NCBI GenBank assembly: GCA_045601245.1
Contig: JAZRZH010000041.1
Span: 1-23,827, forward strand
Source: Cacconaster sp045601245
GTDB taxonomy: Bacteria > Bacteroidota > Bacteroidia > Bacteroidales > UBA932
Direction of reading: 5' to 3'
DNA: 23,827 nucleotides
Shown here piece after piece: positions 1 to 6,688 of this stretch. The position numbers and the translations under genes were made by a program. The first letter of the stretch is position 1; every line of letters begins with the position of its first letter. A model generated the notes under the pieces. It saw only the letters and a program-made list of their open reading frames with translations, did not search any database and was not told where the DNA came from.

Positions 1-145
1 TCTCCGGGGCCTGTTTGCTGCACAAAAATTGACTTTTTGTGTATGGCTAGGTCCTGGAGGCTTGTTTCCTGCACAAAAGTTGGCTTTTTGTGTATGGATT
101 GCTCTCCGGGGCTTGTTTCCTGCACAAAAGTTGGCTTTTTGTGCA
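1..145. repeat. Left array of 51-bp hairpin repeats (REP/BIME-like)
   Basis: Three units lie at an exact 51-bp period, with the CACAAAA arm starting at 21, 72 and 123. Each unit is a hairpin: CACAAAAA (21-28) pairs with TTTTTGTG (34-41), CACAAAA (72-78) with TTTTGTG (86-92), and TGCACAAAA (121-129) with TTTTGTGCA (137-145). The segment at 1-27 recurs at 103-129 with two mismatches. The core GTTTCCTGCACAAAA also occurs in the array at 1684-1811 in the same orientation. The array is cut by the window start, so more units may exist to the left. Pairing with the adjacent Y1 transposase-like gene suggests REP elements mobilised by a RAYT, which is an inference. Confidence 0.8.
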
Positions 146-191
146 TGGCTGTGCCCGCAGAGCCTGGGCCATATATTTTTTGTTAACTTTT

Positions 192-644
192 TTGTATGAA
201 GTCAAAGCTTTCTTTGATATGGACGGCACATTAGTGGACTTCATGTCCGGATTGTCCAGGATTGACAGCTCAATTGTGACGGAATATGCCGGGCATTATG
301 ATGATATCCCCGGGGTGTTCTCGAAAATGGATCCCATGCCGGGAGCTATTGATGCAATAAGAGCCCTTGCAGGGAAATATGATTGCCGGATATTGACAAC
401 GGCGCCTTGGAAGAATCCTTCCGCATGGGGTGACAAAATCACCTGGGTGACGAAGCATTTTGATGACATCTTTCATAAGAAAGTCATAATGACACATGCA
501 AAAGATTTTTTGAATGACGGCTCGTCGTTATTGATAGATGACAGGACAGCTCATGGGACGGACTCTTTCGGAGAACGTCTGATTTTATTCCGGTCCGAGT
601 CATTCCCGGACTGGGAAGCCGTGAAGGATTATCTGAGCAAGTAG
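192..644 (+). CDS. 5'(3')-deoxyribonucleotidase-like HAD phosphatase (NT5C family)
   Basis: About 150 residues, the usual size for bacterial NT5C-type HAD phosphatases, which dephosphorylate deoxyribonucleoside monophosphates in the cytoplasm. HAD motif I is FFDMDGTLVDF (catalytic Asp at residues 9 and 11). Motif II is ILTTAPW, typical of this family. A late LLIDDRTAHG supplies the acidic metal-binding motif. The start is uncertain. No in-frame ATG lies before motif I, so the best in-frame start is TTG at 192. The ATG at 196 is out of frame, but one inserted base after its second codon would give a normal N-terminus (M-K-V-K-A-F-F-D). Extending the frame upstream would translate the hairpin repeats, which is unlikely. 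The gene converges on the transposase-like gene with 8 bp between the stops. Family confidence is high; start confidence is low. Confidence 0.8.
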   Translation: MYEVKAFFDMDGTLVDFMSGLSRIDSSIVTEYAGHYDDIPGVFSKMDPMPGAIDAIRALAGKYDCRILTTAPWKNPSAWGDKITWVTKHFDDIFHKKVIMTHAKDFLNDGSSLLIDDRTAHGTDSFGERLILFRSESFPDWEAVKDYLSK

Positions 645-652
645 TCCATCGC

Positions 653-1627
653 TTATCTTTTGCTCGGGAAAAGACTGCCGACTATGGCCTCGTCGAGCCG
701 GAGGATTCTGATGATCTGTTTGTTGGATGCATTATACTGATAATGCATAGTGTGAGCCAGTTCAAGCTTGCATTTTTTGTCAACGGTGCTTGGAGAGGTG
801 GTGCCGTATTTGGAAGCACTTATCCTCTGCACTGCCTTGAACAGTTCATCGTCAGTATAATAGATTCTTTCCCCGATGCCATGTGCAATCGCAACTATTG
901 ATTCCAGGTCTTTGGATACTTTTGTGAAATAGTGTCCCGCATTCCTGAAAAAGCGCTCTCCGGTGCTGATATCACAGAAAGCCATGGGGGAAACGACATC
1001 ATCAACCATTGTCAGGCCGCTGACATTGTCGAACTTGCGGCTATGCACGATGTCGACAATCTGTCTTATGGTAATATGCCTGGTACTTTCGTAAAAGCGC
1101 ATCTTGGCATCCGGTGAGAAATACAGGTTACTTGTGCCCCAGGGATAGCTGAACGGGGTGTCGTAAGGGCAGACAACATATCCGTTACGGTTGTCATAGG
1201 CTATCGCGTTGCGCAGATTTTCCAGGGAGTCCACCGGGCGTATGTCGTGCTCCCATCTGCTCAGGCTGGTGCTCCTGCCCTTCGCGTCCAGATACCGTGA
1301 CAGCAGTTTCCGATACAGCTCGAATAATGCATGAGCCTCATCTGAACTGCCGGACAAAATGATGTGAAGGTGATTGGACATCAGCTGGAAGGCGTATATG
1401 TGCAGATGGGGGAATTGCACGGCGCAGATGCACATAATGATCATTCCTGCCCGGAAATCCTCATCATTTGTAAAAATAATTTCAAAGTCTTCGGATGTGC
1501 TCAGATGGTGAAAGGGCCTGAGCTGATTGAACAGCGTTTCGCAGATGTTCTCCTGATTGCTGAAGGAAAAGGCTGAATTGCCCTTCTGATATAGTTCGTT
1601 GCGTTTCATCGTCCTCTTATTATCCAT
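653..1627 (-). CDS. Y1 (HUH) transposase-like protein, REP-associated (RAYT) type
   Basis: About 324 residues from ATG 1627; ATG 1609 is an equally possible start (318 residues). The HUH metal-binding motif is in MSNHLHIILSG (His 86 and His 88). The candidate nucleophile Tyr 144 lies in AIAYDNRNGYVV, matching the family's Tyr-x-x-x-Asn pattern, followed by a W/Y-rich segment ending near TSNLYF. The C-terminal 80 residues look helical and could be a DNA-binding domain. The open frame extends to 1801, but that extension translates the hairpin repeats and crosses a -7 box at 1647-1654, so I reject it. Y1 enzymes of this type cut and join single-stranded DNA at hairpins. RAYTs are chromosomal, usually single-copy, and act on REP hairpins, here present on both sides. 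I see no IS200/IS605 ends or accessory TnpB. Both catalytic motifs appear intact. Confidence 0.8.
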   Translation of the reverse strand: MDNKRTMKRNELYQKGNSAFSFSNQENICETLFNQLRPFHHLSTSEDFEIIFTNDEDFRAGMIIMCICAVQFPHLHIYAFQLMSNHLHIILSGSSDEAHALFELYRKLLSRYLDAKGRSTSLSRWEHDIRPVDSLENLRNAIAYDNRNGYVVCPYDTPFSYPWGTSNLYFSPDAKMRFYESTRHITIRQIVDIVHSRKFDNVSGLTMVDDVVSPMAFCDISTGERFFRNAGHYFTKVSKDLESIVAIAHGIGERIYYTDDELFKAVQRISASKYGTTSPSTVDKKCKLELAHTMHYQYNASNKQIIRILRLDEAIVGSLFPSKR

Positions 1628-1646
1628 CGCCTCGTGGCAACTGCCG

Positions 1647-1654
1647 CAAAAGTA
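1647..1654 (-). promoter_or_regulatory. Putative -7 box for the transposase-like gene
   Basis: The minus strand reads TACTTTTG, matching Bacteroidetes TAnnTTTG. It lies 19 bp upstream of ATG 1627. No TTTG is found at the ideal -33 distance, so the call rests on the -7 box and position only. Confidence 0.4.
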
Positions 1655-1683
1655 ACAAAAAGAAAGAATCTTCCGGCATTGCC

Positions 1684-1811
1684 GCACAAAAAATGCGAAA
1701 ATGTGCAGGGATTGCTGCCGAAGTGTTGTTTCCTGCACAAAAACGGAAAAAATGTGCAGGGTTTTGTGCCAACGCCTCGTTTCCTGCACAAAATGTGGCA
1801 ATTTGTGCAGG
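1684..1811. repeat. Right array of 51-bp hairpin repeats (REP/BIME-like)
   Basis: Three units at an exact 51-bp period, with GCACA starting at 1684, 1735 and 1786. Hairpins are GCACA (1684-1688) with TGTGC (1702-1706), CCTGCACA (1732-1739) with TGTGCAGG (1753-1760), and CCTGCACAAA (1783-1792) with TTTGTGCAGG (1802-1811). The last two are perfect stems of 8 and 10 bp. Units share GTTTCCTGCACAAAA with the array at 1-145, in direct orientation. The rest of the gene-free stretch 1628-1935 holds the transposase -7 box and, at 1821-1834, a short GC-rich inverted repeat. I see no gene in it. Confidence 0.85.
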
Positions 1812-1935
1812 ATTTGGCGCGCGGAGGACTCCGCTTATTGCTTCGCCTGTTTGTTTGTCCGCTTACTCTGCCACTCTCAGGTATGCCGGACAGTCTACCT
1901 GCTCAGCCTTCTGCAGATGCCCGATTATCCTGCTA

Positions 1936-2841
1936 TTAACTGAATACTTCGTGCAATACGTCAAGCGATTTGACGTTGAGGTCGCAGCCGAAGCGGTAGG
2001 AGAGGTAATCAAGCATGCGGCGGGCGAATGAGAGCCTGCGGGACGCGCTCAGCGGCATTTTCAGCGCTTCGTCAAGGCCGGTCGAGAGCATCAGGTGAAG
2101 CAGGCGGGAGTCCTCCGCGCTGAATAACAGCTTCCCGTCCGCGAAACGCTTGTTCTCAGCATCCCAGCCTTCGCAAGTCATCCTGCATGATTCCTCAGCA
2201 TCTTCGCCTGCGTAAAAGCCTCCGTCAGAACTTCCGTGCGAACTGATGACTGATGGTCCGGTTGTACCAGCCCGCCCCGGCAGTTTCCCTGCCATAGGCT
2301 CTCTGACAGATATTCCGGCAGGGGCCGCAATGAACTGTGCCGTGACTATGTCGAAGACAGGCATCTCTTCCGACCAGTTGTCATCAGGCCTGAAGCCGGC
2401 CTTTGTACTATATCCCGCGAGCCACCAGAGGTGGAAGTTGGCTGCGGAGCCTTGAAGGGAGTCGAGCGCCACGATCATCTCCGCGAGCCATTTCCAGAGG
2501 TCGGTATCACCGTCGTCGCTCTTGATGCTGCGGTATAGCACTTCGCTGATAAAGAGGGCGATAGTGCTCTTGCGGATGTCGGAGCGGATATTGTTCAGCG
2601 AGAATACCGGTGTGTATTCGCGGAGGTAGAGCAGCGAGCTCTTCGGCGTGGCATAGGTGACGATGTCGAGTACGGCGAGGTTGTGGAAGGCGGATACGGA
2701 AGTGCCGCGTCCCTTTCCAAGTCCGCGGACGTATATGCCTTTCCTGCCTCCAAACGAATCAATCACGTGGAGGACAGCCCCCGAGTCGCCCTGACGGGTG
2801 ATGTGGAGGACTATTGCGCTGGATTTTGTGACAGATGGCAT
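1936..2841 (-). CDS. recO: DNA repair protein RecO
   Basis: A 301-residue protein matching RecO, the cytoplasmic mediator that helps load RecA onto SSB-coated single-stranded DNA in the RecFOR pathway. The N-terminal 80 residues carry the OB-fold pattern (SSAIVLHITRQGDSGAVLHV, then a GRKGIYVRG strand and AVLDIVTY). The middle has the family's helical segment with YLREYTPVFSLNNIRSD and a conserved LWWLAGY. RecO is commonly about 240 residues. The excess is an insertion at roughly residues 170-225 rich in Gly, Ser and Ala, with no motif I recognise. The start ATG overlaps the end of rdgB by 31 bp, so the two are probably co-transcribed from the rdgB promoter. Confidence 0.9.
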   Translation of the reverse strand: MPSVTKSSAIVLHITRQGDSGAVLHVIDSFGGRKGIYVRGLGKGRGTSVSAFHNLAVLDIVTYATPKSSLLYLREYTPVFSLNNIRSDIRKSTIALFISEVLYRSIKSDDGDTDLWKWLAEMIVALDSLQGSAANFHLWWLAGYSTKAGFRPDDNWSEEMPVFDIVTAQFIAAPAGISVREPMAGKLPGRAGTTGPSVISSHGSSDGGFYAGEDAEESCRMTCEGWDAENKRFADGKLLFSAEDSRLLHLMLSTGLDEALKMPLSASRRLSFARRMLDYLSYRFGCDLNVKSLDVLHEVFS

Positions 2842-3404
2842 ACGAGTTTGTCCATTGCCTTTCCGCGGTGTGAAATGGTGTTTTTCTCTTCGATTGAGAT
2901 TTCCGCAAGGGTTTTGTCGTATCCTTCGGCAATAAATATCGGATCGTATCCGAATGCTTCCGTTTTGGTTGGCTCAAAGTTGATATGCCCTTCGCAGGTG
3001 CCTTCGAATGTGGTCAGGAGGCCGTTTCCGTCAATGTACGATACGACGCAGCGGAAGCGTGCGGTGCGTTTTTCGTAAGGTACATCAGCCATTTCCGCGA
3101 GCACTTTCCCGATATTGCGTGCAGGATTCTTCGGCTCGCCGGCGTATCTGGCGGAGTAGACTCCCGGTGCGCCGTTCAGCGCATCAATTTCGAGTCCTGT
3201 GTCATCGGAGAAGCACGGTTTGTGGAACAGGTTCCAGACGTACTGCGCCTTCTCGACGGAGTTCTCGTAAATGGTTTCGTGGGTCTCGGGGATGTCTTCG
3301 GTGAAGCCGAGGTCTTCGGGGAGGATTATGTTGAAATCGGGGCCGAATATCTTCTGCGCCTCGACGAGTTTGTGCCTGTTGGCTGATGCGAATATTATGT
3401 CCAT
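2811..3404 (-). CDS. rdgB: Non-canonical purine NTP pyrophosphatase (RdgB/HAM1)
   Basis: A 197-residue protein, normal for the family. These enzymes hydrolyse XTP, ITP and dITP to monophosphates and so keep deaminated purines out of nucleic acids. Diagnostic motifs are SANRHKLVEA at the N-terminus (phosphate binding), FSDDTGLEIDALNGAPGVYS (catalytic acid region), EAFGYDPIF and, near the C-terminus, SHRGKAM. The ATG at 3404 fits the family start (MDIIFASAN); an in-frame extension to 3422 is possible but unneeded. The gene is first in a two-gene minus-strand unit with recO. A TAACTTTG box lies 22 bp upstream. Confidence 0.95.
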   Translation of the reverse strand: MDIIFASANRHKLVEAQKIFGPDFNIILPEDLGFTEDIPETHETIYENSVEKAQYVWNLFHKPCFSDDTGLEIDALNGAPGVYSARYAGEPKNPARNIGKVLAEMADVPYEKRTARFRCVVSYIDGNGLLTTFEGTCEGHINFEPTKTEAFGYDPIFIAEGYDKTLAEISIEEKNTISHRGKAMDKLVCHLSQNPAQ

Positions 3405-3426
3405 TGCCGTAGTGTCTTTCAATTCT

Positions 3427-3434
3427 CAAAGTTA
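3427..3434 (-). promoter_or_regulatory. Putative -7 box for rdgB-recO
   Basis: The minus strand reads TAACTTTG, an exact TAnnTTTG match, 22 bp upstream of the rdgB ATG. The palindromic element at 3448-3611 begins 13 bp further upstream, so any -33 contact would fall within it. No TTTG is seen at the ideal distance. Confidence 0.5.
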
Positions 3435-3447
3435 ATGATTCCCTTTT

Positions 3448-3611
3448 AGAATCTGTTTTGAAATGATTCAATTTTTCTATTACATATCTTTTTCGCTGTT
3501 TCCGCAGTATTCCTCAGTTACAATGGAACCCCATTGCTCCTTCGTAATTCTGCGAAAGCATCTGAAAAATCTAAAGTAATATCTTAAATCAATCATTTCA
3601 AAACAGATTCT
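3448..3611. repeat. 164-bp palindromic element with 21-bp perfect terminal inverted repeats (MITE-like)
   Basis: The ends at 3448-3468 and 3591-3611 are perfect 21-bp inverted repeats beginning AGAATCTGTTTTGAAATGA. The inside is also palindromic: TTTTTCGCTGTTTCCGCAG at 3489-3507 resembles the reverse complement of 3549-3569. The exact centre is the hairpin CAATGG-AACC-CCATTG at 3521-3536. The whole element could fold into one long stem. It carries no gene and sits between the divergent rdgB and S41-protease promoters. No target-site duplication is visible. A lone copy of one end lies at 6670-6688. It may be a non-autonomous mobile element or a long REP-like hairpin. Confidence 0.8.
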
Positions 3612-3642
3612 TGATTTATGGCTCAAATATTGAAATAAGGAT

Positions 3643-3650
3643 TATATTTG
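3643..3650 (+). promoter_or_regulatory. Putative -7 box for the S41 protease operon
   Basis: TATATTTG is an exact TAnnTTTG match. The G lies only 6 nt before the ATG at 3657, so the transcript would be leaderless or nearly so. No TTTG sits 19 bp upstream, so the assignment relies on the -7 box. Confidence 0.5.
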
Positions 3651-3656
3651 CATAAT

Positions 3657-5276
3657 ATGAGAAAGTTAGCGGAAAGACTCGGCCTGATTGTTATGGCCGT
3701 GATGGTCTGCGGTGCCGGAGCGCACGCGCAGACTAACAATTTCAACCTCGGAAAGAATCTGGACATACAGCATTCGATACTCAAGAATCTTGCGAAATCG
3801 TACGTGGATACGGTCAATTTCGACAAGATTATCCCGGTGGGGATTGAGGCGATGCTTCAGTCCCTGGACCCGTACACTACATATTTCAACGAGAGCGACG
3901 GGGAGGATTTCGAACTGATGACCACCGGAGCATATGGCGGAGTGGGCTCTATCATCAAGAAACGCACCGACAGCGGAGTGCTTGTATATGAGCCGTATCC
4001 GAATTCCCCTGCAGTCAAGGCCGGCCTTCAGCCGGGCGACACAATCTGGGCCATCGACGGAGTCAGCGTCATCGGCGAAACCTCGGATGCCAGTTCGTCC
4101 AGGATGAAAGGCGCGCCGGGTACTGACGTCAAATTCCTCGTCACCAAGGGCCGCACAGGCGACAGCGTCAATGTAGTTGTCCACCGGGAGAGAATCCACG
4201 TTTCGGATATCGCCTACAGTGGGATAATCCGCGACTCGACAGGCTACATCAGGGTTTCCGGCTTCACCGACAAAATTTCGGACGAATTCCGTGCGAGCCT
4301 TATGGAGCTCAAGAAGAAGGGCATCAGCAGGCTTGTCATCGACCTGCGCGACAACGGCGGAGGAATAATGGACGAGGCAATCAACATGGTATCTATCTTC
4401 GTGCCGAAGGGCACACTGGTGGTGTCATCGAAGGGCCGCGACGAACATATGAACCAGGAATATTTCACAAAGAAGGAACCGGTTGATACAGAAATACCTA
4501 TCCTTGTGATGGTCAACAGTATGTCGGCCTCCGCCTCTGAAATCTTTGCGGGAGCGATGCAGGACCTCGACCGCGCCACCATCGCCGGCAAGCGCACGTT
4601 CGGCAAGGGCCTCATCCAGTCAGTCCTTCCAACCCCGTACGGCGGCAATGTCAAGATAACTACGGGAAAGTACTACACTCCGAGTGGCAGATGCGTCCAG
4701 GCACTGGACTACAGCCACCGCAATGAGGACGGCAGCGTAGGAGCGGTCCCTGATTCGCTCAAGCGCGAATTCAAGACAAAGCTCGGCCGCAGCGTATATG
4801 ACGGCGGCGGCATCACTCCTGACATCGAGGTCGCTTCACAGGCTTACAGCCGTCCGGCCTATTCATTGGTTTACAATGATATACTCGGCGAATATTCCGT
4901 TGTATACTATAAGAATCACGAAAGTATCGCGGACCCGGAATCATTCCATTTGACCGATGCCGAATATGAGGATTTCATCAGATTTGCCGAAGGCAGGGAG
5001 TTTGACAGCCGTGGTGGCGCTTCCGCCGTCCTGGACCAGCTGGAGGCTGCTGCGAAGGCTGACGGACTATATGACCAGTACAAAGCCGAAATCAACGCGC
5101 TGAAGGAGAAGGTGAAGATGGATAAGCGCACAATGCTTAATGTGAAGAAAGACGAAATACTGCCTCTGCTCGAGGAGGAGATTGTAGTCAAATATCATTT
5201 TCAGAGAGCCGGTGAAATCATCCGCCTCCGCACTGACTGCCAGTTGTCAGGGGCTCTTGACAAGTGGAATGAATAA
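3657..5276 (+). CDS. S41 family C-terminal processing protease (CtpA/Prc type)
   Basis: A 539-residue exported serine protease that would cleave substrates near their C-termini in the periplasm. An N-terminal signal peptide ends near AGAHAQ. A PDZ domain spans about residues 80-165 (YGGVGSII, then SPAVKAGLQPGDTIWAIDG). The protease core includes VIDLRDNGGG. The Ser/Lys dyad is Ser292 in SMSASASEIF and Lys317 in TFGKG, 25 residues apart as in the family. The C-terminal 130 residues are helical and charged. The start is ATG 3657, just after a -7 box; a TTG at 3648 is less likely. It is the first gene of a unit continuing 12 bp later with a 46-codon ORF. Whether it acts on the downstream surface proteins is unknown. 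Confidence 0.93.
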   Translation: MRKLAERLGLIVMAVMVCGAGAHAQTNNFNLGKNLDIQHSILKNLAKSYVDTVNFDKIIPVGIEAMLQSLDPYTTYFNESDGEDFELMTTGAYGGVGSIIKKRTDSGVLVYEPYPNSPAVKAGLQPGDTIWAIDGVSVIGETSDASSSRMKGAPGTDVKFLVTKGRTGDSVNVVVHRERIHVSDIAYSGIIRDSTGYIRVSGFTDKISDEFRASLMELKKKGISRLVIDLRDNGGGIMDEAINMVSIFVPKGTLVVSSKGRDEHMNQEYFTKKEPVDTEIPILVMVNSMSASASEIFAGAMQDLDRATIAGKRTFGKGLIQSVLPTPYGGNVKITTGKYYTPSGRCVQALDYSHRNEDGSVGAVPDSLKREFKTKLGRSVYDGGGITPDIEVASQAYSRPAYSLVYNDILGEYSVVYYKNHESIADPESFHLTDAEYEDFIRFAEGREFDSRGGASAVLDQLEAAAKADGLYDQYKAEINALKEKVKMDKRTMLNVKKDEILPLLEEEIVVKYHFQRAGEIIRLRTDCQLSGALDKWNE

Positions 5277-5288
5277 CAGGCCTGAAAG

Positions 5289-5429
5289 ATGACTTCAAAA
5301 TCCGATTATTCCGCTCCTTTGATTTTTGTCGAGGTACTGTCTCCCGAATCTGTGCTCGCGGCTTCGTACGGGGATGGAGGAAATGGTTATGATCTGTCCT
5401 TTCCTAACGGAATACCGGGCGTGCTCTGA
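5289..5429 (+). CDS. Small ORF (46 aa), copy 1 of the lipoprotein-linked small-peptide family
   Basis: ATG to TGA, 46 residues, beginning MTSKSDYSAPLIFVEV and continuing to ESVLAASYG, then a Gly/Asn-rich tail ending GVL. It starts 12 bp after the protease stop and ends 8 bp before the lipoprotein ATG, which favours coupled translation. It shares with the copies at 10788, 15025 and 17355 the layout: aromatic residues, Pro at about 8-11, acidic residue, then Glu followed by LAAS or CASG. It has no signal peptide or transmembrane segment. I recognise no named family, and the function is unknown. Support comes from copy number and conserved placement, not from homology I can check. Confidence 0.65.
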   Translation: MTSKSDYSAPLIFVEVLSPESVLAASYGDGGNGYDLSFPNGIPGVL

Positions 5430-5437
5430 CGGTTTTG

Positions 5438-6670
5438 ATGAAAAGGATACCCGTAATATCATTTGTTCTGTTCGCACTATCTGCCTGCAGCGGTAATGAT
5501 GCGGAATCACAGCTTGCCAGTACTGCATCCAGGCGGTCTTCGCATATAGAGATAACGGGACGCATTTCTGATGGATTGAGCCGCACTTCATTGGATGAAG
5601 ACGGATTGGCTGTGCTATGGAGTGAAGGAGATTCAATCGGGCTGTTCACCACATCCGCCAAGAATTGCGGACTGGCCCTTGATGTTTCAAGCATCGGTAA
5701 AAGGGACGGATTGTTTGCCGGCAATATCGCCGGGACTCCCGAATATGCATATTACCCGTATTCTGCCGGCGCAATGAAAACAGAATCTTCGGTTGGTCTC
5801 GTGCTTCCACGTGGTCAGGTCCAGAAGGGGAATGTGCCGGATATGGCATATGACGTCAAGGTCGGCCGATATGTCAGCGGAGACAATGACAAAGGGTATC
5901 TGTTCGATTTCACCCAGAAACTTGTGATGCTCTATTTCGTCATCACACCGGATTCTTCGATTGCCGGAGACATCCTCAAATCGGTTTCTTTATCCGATGC
6001 GGGGAGGAAGTTGGCAGGTGAGTACACGCTTGATCTGGCGAATCCTGCTGCATCTCTTTCATTTTCCGATAATGCTTCCGACGAGGTACTGCTCACATTT
6101 GCCGAAGAACCGGTTCTCGTTTCCGGAACTCCGGTGGAGGGCTGGATGTTTGTCAATGCCGATGTGGCGTCGGGCGACGCCCTGAAAATGACAGTCTTGA
6201 CCGACAAACACATTGTCTGTGTCAATGTATCCGCATCTAAGCAATATCAGATGGGCTACAGGTACCGTATGCCGCTCGATATTGCGAAGCTCGTGTCTGA
6301 CGGAAATGCTGTTGTCAGTGCAAATATTTCCGAGGGCGATATTACCCTGCTTTCCGATCCGGGTGTCTATGACTGCGCTGCACAGGCATACAAATGCCTC
6401 TACTACGCTGGCCTGAACCAGTACGTGACATCCACAGTTTCGGGCAGCACTCTCTTCAGGGTGCAGAATATGCACGACGGTTACTCGGTTTCCATTGCGC
6501 TGCCTTCCACAGCCGCGGAGGGTGGCGTAAGCAACGTCACAGTCAAGTCCTATGGCCTTCCTTCGGTGACTTCCGGTACATTTGAGGTCAATGTCGTGAA
6601 GGTGACATCCGACAAAGTCTGGCTTCTTGACCCTGTCACGGGAACCGCTTACATAATGATAAAGGAGTAA
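5438..6670 (+). CDS. Fimbrillin-like (Mfa-like) surface lipoprotein
   Basis: 410 residues. The signal peptide ends in a canonical lipobox, LSAC (Cys17). The mature start is followed by LSRTSLDEDGLAVLWSEGD, the T-R-[AT]-S...W..GD pattern typical of Bacteroidales fimbrillin/Mfa-like proteins. The rest reads as alternating beta strands. The pattern recurs in the lipoproteins at 10943, 13109 and 15194 and more weakly at 17473. Unlike those, it has no obvious enzymatic or repeat module at the C-terminus. The protein may be an adhesin or pilus-like subunit. The ATG at 5438 is preferred over TTG 5435. It sits between the small ORF and the C10 protease. It is far larger than the small inhibitors linked to some C10 proteases, so I do not call it an inhibitor. 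Confidence 0.75.
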   Translation: MKRIPVISFVLFALSACSGNDAESQLASTASRRSSHIEITGRISDGLSRTSLDEDGLAVLWSEGDSIGLFTTSAKNCGLALDVSSIGKRDGLFAGNIAGTPEYAYYPYSAGAMKTESSVGLVLPRGQVQKGNVPDMAYDVKVGRYVSGDNDKGYLFDFTQKLVMLYFVITPDSSIAGDILKSVSLSDAGRKLAGEYTLDLANPAASLSFSDNASDEVLLTFAEEPVLVSGTPVEGWMFVNADVASGDALKMTVLTDKHIVCVNVSASKQYQMGYRYRMPLDIAKLVSDGNAVVSANISEGDITLLSDPGVYDCAAQAYKCLYYAGLNQYVTSTVSGSTLFRVQNMHDGYSVSIALPSTAAEGGVSNVTVKSYGLPSVTSGTFEVNVVKVTSDKVWLLDPVTGTAYIMIKE

Positions 6671-6688
6671 GAATCTGTTTTGAAATGA
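6670..6688 (+). repeat. Solo copy of the palindromic element end, overlapping a start codon
   Basis: AGAATCTGTTTTGAAATGA is identical over 19 bp to the outer end of the element at 3448-3611. It begins at the last base of the lipoprotein stop codon, fills the whole gap to the next gene, and contains the protease ATG at 6685-6687. It may be a remnant of an insertion or excision. Confidence 0.75.

Noticed and set aside
1..145. CRISPR-like array
   Set aside because: Period is regular, but the sequence between hairpins is itself repeated (1-27 matches 103-129) rather than unique spacers, and no cas genes are present.
1628..1801. N-terminal extension of the transposase-like protein
   Set aside because: The extension translates the hairpin repeats (recurring FVQET and LHIF) and crosses a -7 box.
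1819..1834. Terminator for recO
   Set aside because: GCGGAG/CTCCGC has too short a loop and no T-run on the minus strand.
5438..6670. Lipoprotein as a staphostatin-like inhibitor of the C10 protease
   Set aside because: Far too long (410 residues) and of fimbrillin-like pattern; known C10-linked inhibitors are small single-domain proteins.
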